Below are positions 32,962 through 37,436 of a stretch of DNA of 37,436 bases, one piece after another. Position 1 is the stretch's first letter. Each line of letters opens with the position of its first letter. Source of the DNA: Desulfobacteraceae bacterium. Lineage in GTDB: Bacteria > Desulfobacterota > Desulfobacteria > Desulfobacterales > RPRI01. The notes under the pieces were generated by a model. It did no database searches, had not been told where the DNA came from, and saw nothing but the letters and a program-made list of their open reading frames with translations. A program made the translations under genes and the position numbers. Location of the stretch: NCBI GenBank assembly GCA_003818505.1, contig RPRI01000038.1, forward strand, positions 1-37,436, given 5' to 3'.

Positions 32962-34251
32962 CGGAAAGGCGGGCCGGGCAAAGTGGCAACCGTTGCCAGC
33001 GCCATGTTTGGAAGCATTTCCGGAAGCGCCTCCGCCAATGTGGTCACCACAGGCGCCTTCACTATTCCCATGATGAAGAAGCTGGGGTTCCGCCCGCCCT
33101 TTGCCGCGGCTGTGGAGGCTGTAGCCTCAACAGGAGGCCAGATCATGCCCCCTATCATGGGCGCAGGGGCCTTCATCATGGCGGAACTAACCCAGACTCC
33201 CTACCTCAAAATTGCGATAGCCGCTTCCCTGCCGGCTATACTCTACTTTTTCACCGTCTGGATAGGAGTCCATTTCTTTGCCATGAGGGATGGTCTTCAT
33301 GGGCTTGAGGCGAAAGAGATTCCATCCTGGAGCGAAACTATCGGGGCAAGCGGTTTTTTCATCATCCCTTTTGCTGTATTGATATTCTTCCTTATCCGTC
33401 TTTACACTCCCCAGTATGCCGCTTTCTGGGCTACACTGAGCACCCTACCTCTCGCCTTTGTCACGACGGATTGGAAATTTGACAGGACCTTCCTGACAAA
33501 AATCAAAGGAGCGGTTCAGGAAGGCGCTTCTCAGGTCGCCATGATCGCCAGCATATGCGCATGCGCCCAGATCATCATTGCCATCCTATCCTATACCGGG
33601 TTTGGCGTGAAGATCTCCACTCTTATTGTCGATTTGGGCGGGGGTAATCTCTTCCTCACTCTGGTCCTCACAATGGCCGCCTGCATCATTCTCGGAATGG
33701 AAGTACCCACCACGGCCGCTTATATAATGGCTGCCGTAGTGGCTGCCCCTGTTCTGATTAAGCTGGGCATCCATCCCCTTGCAGCTCATTTTTTCATCTT
33801 CTATTACGCTATTCTTTCGGCAATCACCCCTCCTGTCTGCGGCGCTGTCTTTATTGCCTCGGGGATGGCCGGAGCCGATTGGATAGAGACCGCCGGCTAC
33901 AGTCTCCGGTTGAGCTATGCAGCTTTTTTATTACCCTTTGTCTTTATCTATGACAACTCTATGCTGCTTATCACGGGAAATCTCTTTGATACTCTTTTAT
34001 GCGTAATCAGGGTGACCATGGCCATGATCTTCCTGAGCGCCGGATTTATCGGACAGTTCCGGAGGGAGTTAAATATCCCGGGGAAGCTCGTCCTGCTTTC
34101 TGTGGGGGTTCTGTGGATTGTGAATTACTGGCTCTGGGATCTGCTGGCTTTAATTGGAACGATCCTTGTTGTCTGGGACCGGAACCTGATCTACCGAAAC
34201 ACACCGAATCCTCAAAAGCTTGAAAGTGAAAGGATGAGCTCGGATGGTTAA
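32962..34251 (+). CDS. TRAP 4TM/12TM fused permease, DctM-like part (after in-frame TGA)
   Basis: Continuing in the same frame after the TGA: RKGGPGKVATVASAMFGSIS, GSASANVVTTGAFTIPMMK, GGQIMPPIMGAGAFIMAE and the late signature ALSAITPPVCGA-like ILSAITPPVCGAVFIASG. These are diagnostic of the large TRAP subunit, which forms the transport path. With the N-terminal part it would be a roughly 633-residue fused permease. A GTG at 32983 could restart translation but would delete part of a helix and has no good ribosome site. The stop overlaps the DUF362 start by 8 nt. The region is more GC-rich than most of the window. Confidence 0.82.
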   Translation, partial: RKGGPGKVATVASAMFGSISGSASANVVTTGAFTIPMMKKLGFRPPFAAAVEAVASTGGQIMPPIMGAGAFIMAELTQTPYLKIAIAASLPAILYFFTVWIGVHFFAMRDGLHGLEAKEIPSWSETIGASGFFIIPFAVLIFFLIRLYTPQYAAFWATLSTLPLAFVTTDWKFDRTFLTKIKGAVQEGASQVAMIASICACAQIIIAILSYTGFGVKISTLIVDLGGGNLFLTLVLTMAACIILGMEVPTTAAYIMAAVVAAPVLIKLGIHPLAAHFFIFYYAILSAITPPVCGAVFIASGMAGADWIETAGYSLRLSYAAFLLPFVFIYDNSMLLITGNLFDTLLCVIRVTMAMIFLSAGFIGQFRRELNIPGKLVLLSVGVLWIVNYWLWDLLALIGTILVVWDRNLIYRNTPNPQKLESERMSSDG

Positions 34252-35410
34252 GCCGCTTGTTATTGTTGCAAAAGGTGACGACCCCTACAACACCACAAAA
34301 ATGGCCCTAAAGCGTTTTCCCCTTCCTGATCTGAAAGGCAAAAGGATCCTGATAAAACCCAATGCCGCCCGATTGGCCTCTCCGGGTGAGGGTATCACGA
34401 CCCATCCTTCGGTGGTTTCCGCCACGATTGACTGTCTGAGAGAAAACGGAGCAAAGGATATCGTGATCGGGGAGGGCTGTATTTTTGGTGTGGATGCACG
34501 GGATGCGTTCCGGATGACGGGTATGGAGGAGATTTCAGAGAAGAAAAATGTGAAGCTTATTGACATGGACCGGTTCGGTCCGGCTGAACGGGCCATTCCC
34601 AACGGAAAACTCCTGAAGAAGGTGAAAGTTTCCTCCATGCTGAAAGATTTTGACTGGATTGTTTCAATCCCCGTGATGAAGACCCATATGCATACAAGGG
34701 TTTCTTTGAGCATTAAAAACATGAAGGGTCTCCTGTGGCGAAGGGAGAAGGCAAAACTTCACCATCTCCGGTCTAATAAAAAAATTACCCGGGGGTATAA
34801 GGAACTCGATTTTGGCATAGCCGAGATGGCTGCTGTTCTCATGCCCGATCTCGCTGTGATCGACGGCACGGTGGGGATGGAGGGGATGGGGCCGGCTTAC
34901 GGGAAGCCGAAAAAAATGGGGATCGTCCTGGTCAGTGACAGTCCCGTCTCTGCGGATGCTGTGGCTTCACGACTTATGGGATTTGCTCCTGAAGAAATTC
35001 CTTACCTTCAATTATCGGCGGAAAAGGGATTGGGAGAAATTCAACTTCAAAACATTTCCGTTGAGCCGCAGGATTATTTGAAATGGGAAGACCCTTTCGA
35101 TCTTCCCCCTTCCAAATTCTCCATTCCCTTCCCTGATGTCGTGGTGTATGATGAAGGATCATGCAGTGCCTGCCTTTCGACCCTTTTGTTGTTTCTTCAG
35201 AAGTATCATCAACAACTCGATGACTATCGTCTGGCTGACAAAAAAGTTCATATCGGAATCGGGAAATATTTGGATTCCTGTCCGGAGGGAACCATCCTTA
35301 TCGGAAACTGCACCTCGAACATCAAAAACAGAGGAATTTTCATCAAGGGGTGTCCTCCCATATCTTCAGAGATTATGCGCACCCTCGTTTTGATCAAAGA
35401 AAGAGGTTAG
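34244..35410 (+). CDS. DUF362-domain protein
   Basis: A 388-residue cytoplasmic protein with the DUF362 pattern: GKRILIKPNAARLASPGEGI, THPSVVSATIDCLRENGAKD, IVSIPVMKTHMHTRVSLSIK, NMKGLL, and DLAVIDGTVGMEGMGP. The ferredoxin domain often attached to DUF362 is absent. The C-terminal half has Cys residues in EGSCSACLSTLL, and later GNCTSN and KGCPP, that might hold a metal or cluster. Family function is not settled. It overlaps the permease stop by 8 nt and is followed after 5 nt by a prephenate dehydratase gene, so it belongs to the TRAP operon. Confidence 0.85.
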   Translation: MVKPLVIVAKGDDPYNTTKMALKRFPLPDLKGKRILIKPNAARLASPGEGITTHPSVVSATIDCLRENGAKDIVIGEGCIFGVDARDAFRMTGMEEISEKKNVKLIDMDRFGPAERAIPNGKLLKKVKVSSMLKDFDWIVSIPVMKTHMHTRVSLSIKNMKGLLWRREKAKLHHLRSNKKITRGYKELDFGIAEMAAVLMPDLAVIDGTVGMEGMGPAYGKPKKMGIVLVSDSPVSADAVASRLMGFAPEEIPYLQLSAEKGLGEIQLQNISVEPQDYLKWEDPFDLPPSKFSIPFPDVVVYDEGSCSACLSTLLLFLQKYHQQLDDYRLADKKVHIGIGKYLDSCPEGTILIGNCTSNIKNRGIFIKGCPPISSEIMRTLVLIKERG

Positions 35411-35415
35411 ATGGT

Positions 35416-36231
35416 TTGAATTCTCATGCAGACAGGAAAAAGATTGCCTATTTGGGTCCGCACGGGACTTTTACCCATGAAGCGGCTATAAGGTATTTTG
35501 GACCGGAAGAGGAATTCATTTCCCGAAATACGGTGAAAGATGTCTTATACCTGTATAAGGCCCGAGAGGTAAAAAACTGCGTTCTGGCCATTGAAAGCTC
35601 CATAACAGGGATTGTCCGTGAAAACCTTGATGAGCTGATAAAAATTGACCAGGGGTTTATTGTCGGAGAAATCCTCATCCCTGTCCATCACCATTTAATG
35701 GCAAAACCAGGGTCGGATTTGCATAGAATTAGAGTTGTCGCAGGCCATCCTGTAGCAATCGAAGAGTCAAAAATATGGCTTCGGCAAAACCTCCCGGATG
35801 TTAAGCTGGAAACGGTACCTTCATCATCCATGGCTCCAATAGAGGTCAGCCGGAAAAGATCTTTGGCGGTTGCGGCAATTGCATCAAAGACTGCGGCCGA
35901 CCTATATGGATTGAAAATTCTGGCTTCCGATATCGAAGATATTCACGACAACCTCACTCGTTTCTGGGTTCTCGGAAGAAAGATTCAATCTCCTGCAGGG
36001 CACGATATAACGGCTTTGTTGGTGCAGGAAGACCTTAATGCCGTCCTTTGTGGTTTAATAGCCCTCAATATTTCAATTATATCCATTTATGAACGCCCAA
36101 CCACGGAAAGATCAGGCGGTCACTTTTACCTTTTGGAAGTGGGAGGTCATGCCATGGAAAATCCCATGGATCTTTTTTTAAAGAAATTTGCAAAGATAAG
36201 GCTCCTGGGTTCCTATCCGGGAAAGTATTAA
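35416..36231 (+). CDS. pheA: Prephenate dehydratase with ACT domain
   Basis: A 271-residue enzyme that converts prephenate to phenylpyruvate. The catalytic domain begins KIAYLGPHGTFTHEAAIRYF, has AIESSITGIVRENLDEL (Ser where the usual motif reads E-N-S) and the essential Thr in NLTRFWVLG. The C-terminal ACT region has LNISIISIYERPTTERSGGH, where the common Phe-binding ESRP reads YERP, so feedback control may differ. The start is taken as TTG 35416 with AGAGG 9 nt upstream; the frame is open back to 35350 inside the DUF362 gene without family similarity. It is the last gene of the TRAP-DUF362 run. Confidence 0.9.
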   Translation: MNSHADRKKIAYLGPHGTFTHEAAIRYFGPEEEFISRNTVKDVLYLYKAREVKNCVLAIESSITGIVRENLDELIKIDQGFIVGEILIPVHHHLMAKPGSDLHRIRVVAGHPVAIEESKIWLRQNLPDVKLETVPSSSMAPIEVSRKRSLAVAAIASKTAADLYGLKILASDIEDIHDNLTRFWVLGRKIQSPAGHDITALLVQEDLNAVLCGLIALNISIISIYERPTTERSGGHFYLLEVGGHAMENPMDLFLKKFAKIRLLGSYPGKY

Positions 36232-36361
36232 AATCGGGCGATTGTGGATGTATGTGCATATCCTTGAGATTTGATTACCGGCCTGATACAGTCTCTTAAC
36301 GGTGTGCAAATATCTAACAGACTCCCGGATATTTACCGGTCTGCATTAAGGATGAGAAAAA

Positions 36362-36982
36362 ATGACTTCAATTACAGCGCTTGAAATCTTTTCGGATTAC
36401 GTCTGACCCTGGTGTTATTTCATTACCGGGCGTATTGAACAGTTGAAAAGAGAATATGAACTATCCATCCGGTGGCGGGCCTTTCCTCTTCATCCTGATA
36501 CACCGGAAGACGGCCTTCTGATCGAAAAATTGTTTGCCGATTATCCGGTAGATGTGAAAAAAATGATGGGCAAATTGCGTAAAAAAGCAGAAGATCTGGG
36601 GCTGCCTTTCGGAGAACGGGAAAAAACCTATAACAGCCGTTTGTCGCAGGAGCTGGGACTCTGGGCTGAATCAAAAAATAAAGGGGATGCGTTCCATCAT
36701 GCGGTATTCAGAGCTTACTTTGAAGACGGGAAGAATATAGCCAAATTACCGGTGCTTCTGGATCTGGCGGAATCCGCCAGCCTTCCCCGCGAAGAAGCCG
36801 CCGAAGTTCTTGAAACAAGGTCTTTTAAGGCGGCGGTAGATGCGGACTGGGCTCTATCCCGTGAGAAGGAGATTACAGCAGTTCCGACATTTGTCATGAA
36901 ACAGGACAGGCTGGTCGGCGCGCAACCTTACGATATGCTGAAAAGACTTATGGCCGCAAACAATATTAAAAAAAGAAGTTAA
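36362..36982 (+). CDS. DsbA/FrnE-family thiol oxidoreductase, probable selenoprotein (UGA = Sec15)
   Basis: The frame starts at ATG 36362 with AAGGA 9 nt upstream and reads through an in-frame TGA at 36404-36406 to TAA 36982, 206 residues. The N-terminus is ITALEIFSDYV-UGA-PWCYF: in FrnE-like DsbA proteins this is SDYVCPWC, so UGA replaces exactly the nucleophilic Cys of the C-P-W-C site, giving U15-P-W-C18. The rest is family-typical: RWRAFPLHPDTPEDG, GLPFG, HHAVFRAYFEDGKNI and the cis-Pro loop ITAVPTFVM. A stem-loop of SECIS type follows the UGA (36419-36439). No signal peptide is present, so it acts in the cytoplasm. Without readthrough the protein would begin after its active site and be useless. 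Confidence 0.88.
36419..36439 (+). promoter_or_regulatory. Putative bacterial SECIS stem-loop
   Basis: As RNA: UUCA pairs with UGAA, then a U-U mismatch, then UAC pairs with GUA, closing an apical loop CGGGC. The Gs of the loop are 22-24 nt after the UGA, inside the usual 16-37 nt range and close to the fdhF arrangement, where a G-rich loop on a short stem binds SelB. An alternative, closer hairpin (CCC-U-GGU with ACC-GGG) overlaps it but would place the loop too near the UGA. Confidence 0.7.
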
Positions 36983-37362
36983 GATGAACAGGAAAAACCA
37001 GGATGGAATTGTCTTTGAAGCAGGTCCTGTCATGCAAACCATTTTCACGATATCCTGCTCACTTTAGAATTTCTGTGACGGATAAACTTCGTTTTTAAAA
37101 CACGCTTCTCATATCCTTGCATCATGCGGTCAGCATCAGGCTTGACTTATTCATATTTCTTCTATAAATGTGAATCAATAAATAATTTTCCCGGCACCGT
37201 ATTAATCAATATAAGATAATATTCCATATAACATCTTTTTTTAGTTTAATTTTTAAAATGTCATTGTTGAGCTTCCATTGGATTTTTTACAGGTCAAGGT
37301 ATTTGTTTTAAACAATCTGAAACCGTAAACCAGAAACCAGCATTTAATAAAAGGAGGGCAAA
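36983..37362. other. 380-bp AT-rich gap
   Basis: No supported gene, terminator or repeat was found. A 27-codon frame at 36984 has no ribosome site of note. The last 60 bases carry the promoter region and the AAAGGAGGG ribosome site of the dodecin gene. Confidence 0.4.
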
Positions 37363-37436
37363 ATGGCAGAGAGTGTATACAAGATAGTCGAACTTGTCGG
37401 AACAAGCACAAAATCATGGGAAGATGCGGCAAAAAA
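37363..37436 (+). CDS. Dodecin family protein (5' part, cut by window end)
   Basis: The first 24 codons are visible: MAESVYKIVELVGTSTKSWE then DAAK. This is the diagnostic dodecin N-terminus (VYKxxElvGtSxxSwedAa). Dodecins are roughly 70-residue proteins that form hollow dodecamers storing flavin (or CoA) in the cytoplasm. AGGAGGG lies 5-10 nt before the ATG, a strong ribosome site. The rest lies beyond the window. Confidence 0.88.
   Translation, partial: MAESVYKIVELVGTSTKSWEDAAK

Noticed and set aside
36984-37067. 27-codon frame after the selenoprotein gene
   Set aside because: Short, weak start context, nothing recognisable.

Overview
The window reads as a chromosomal segment of an anaerobic, probably sulfate-reducing deltaproteobacterium (Desulfobacterota). 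This is inference from gene content: a B12-binding/DUF4070 radical SAM protein, a TAXI-type TRAP transporter, a DUF362 protein, a UGA-containing DsbA-family gene that looks like a selenoprotein, several MNT/HEPN/AbiEii-type remnants, and CTTCGTG-type intergenic repeats. No rRNA, tRNA or CRISPR array was seen. Base composition is moderate; positions 31300-36230 look more GC-rich by eye.

Layout. 1-1.6 kb: a methyltransferase gene broken at its 5' end, a 44-residue membrane peptide, and an MNT/HEPN toxin-antitoxin pair whose HEPN gene carries a premature stop. 1.6-2.9 kb: an EamA permease translationally coupled to a PQ-loop protein. 3.1-8.2 kb: a cupin-like protein, a DUF898 membrane protein overlapping an M48 metallopeptidase, a DUF3617 protein with a TetR regulator, a 47-residue membrane protein and a DUF3795 zinc-cluster protein around a TetR-like operator. 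8.2-13.9 kb: a YtxH/DUF948 envelope pair, the lipid II flippase MurJ and a large AsmA-like protein. 14.1-19.4 kb: an acyltransferase behind a radical SAM gene split by an in-frame TAA, then a two-component system. 19.6-22.9 kb: an alpha-barrel (terpenoid-cyclase-like) protein, a hexapeptide acyltransferase and an MFS transporter. 23-27.6 kb: a proteostasis block (divergent Hsp20 genes plus Lon) and an RlpA-SPOR lipoprotein. 28-36.2 kb: a variant shikimate dehydrogenase, a VOC/glyoxalase protein, a LysR regulator divergent from a TAXI TRAP transporter, then DUF362 and prephenate dehydratase genes in one apparent operon. 36.4-37.4 kb: the probable selenoprotein and the start of a dodecin.

The most notable signal is the DsbA/FrnE-like gene at 36362-36982: the first Cys of its C-P-W-C site is replaced by an in-frame UGA, and a compact stem-loop with a G-rich apical loop sits about 20 nt downstream, as expected of a bacterial SECIS element. 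Three other conserved genes (HEPN, radical SAM, TRAP permease) also have single in-frame stops, but at positions where selenocysteine makes no sense; these look like nonsense mutations or base errors.

Repeats are a second theme: a MITE-like inverted-repeat element with CACGAAG heptamers (17372-17526, diverged copy 20769-20895), a pair of about 58-bp elements whose hairpins show compensatory changes (21675-21732 and 26763-26820), and a third repeated about 50-bp segment (3571-3622 and 10772-10824).
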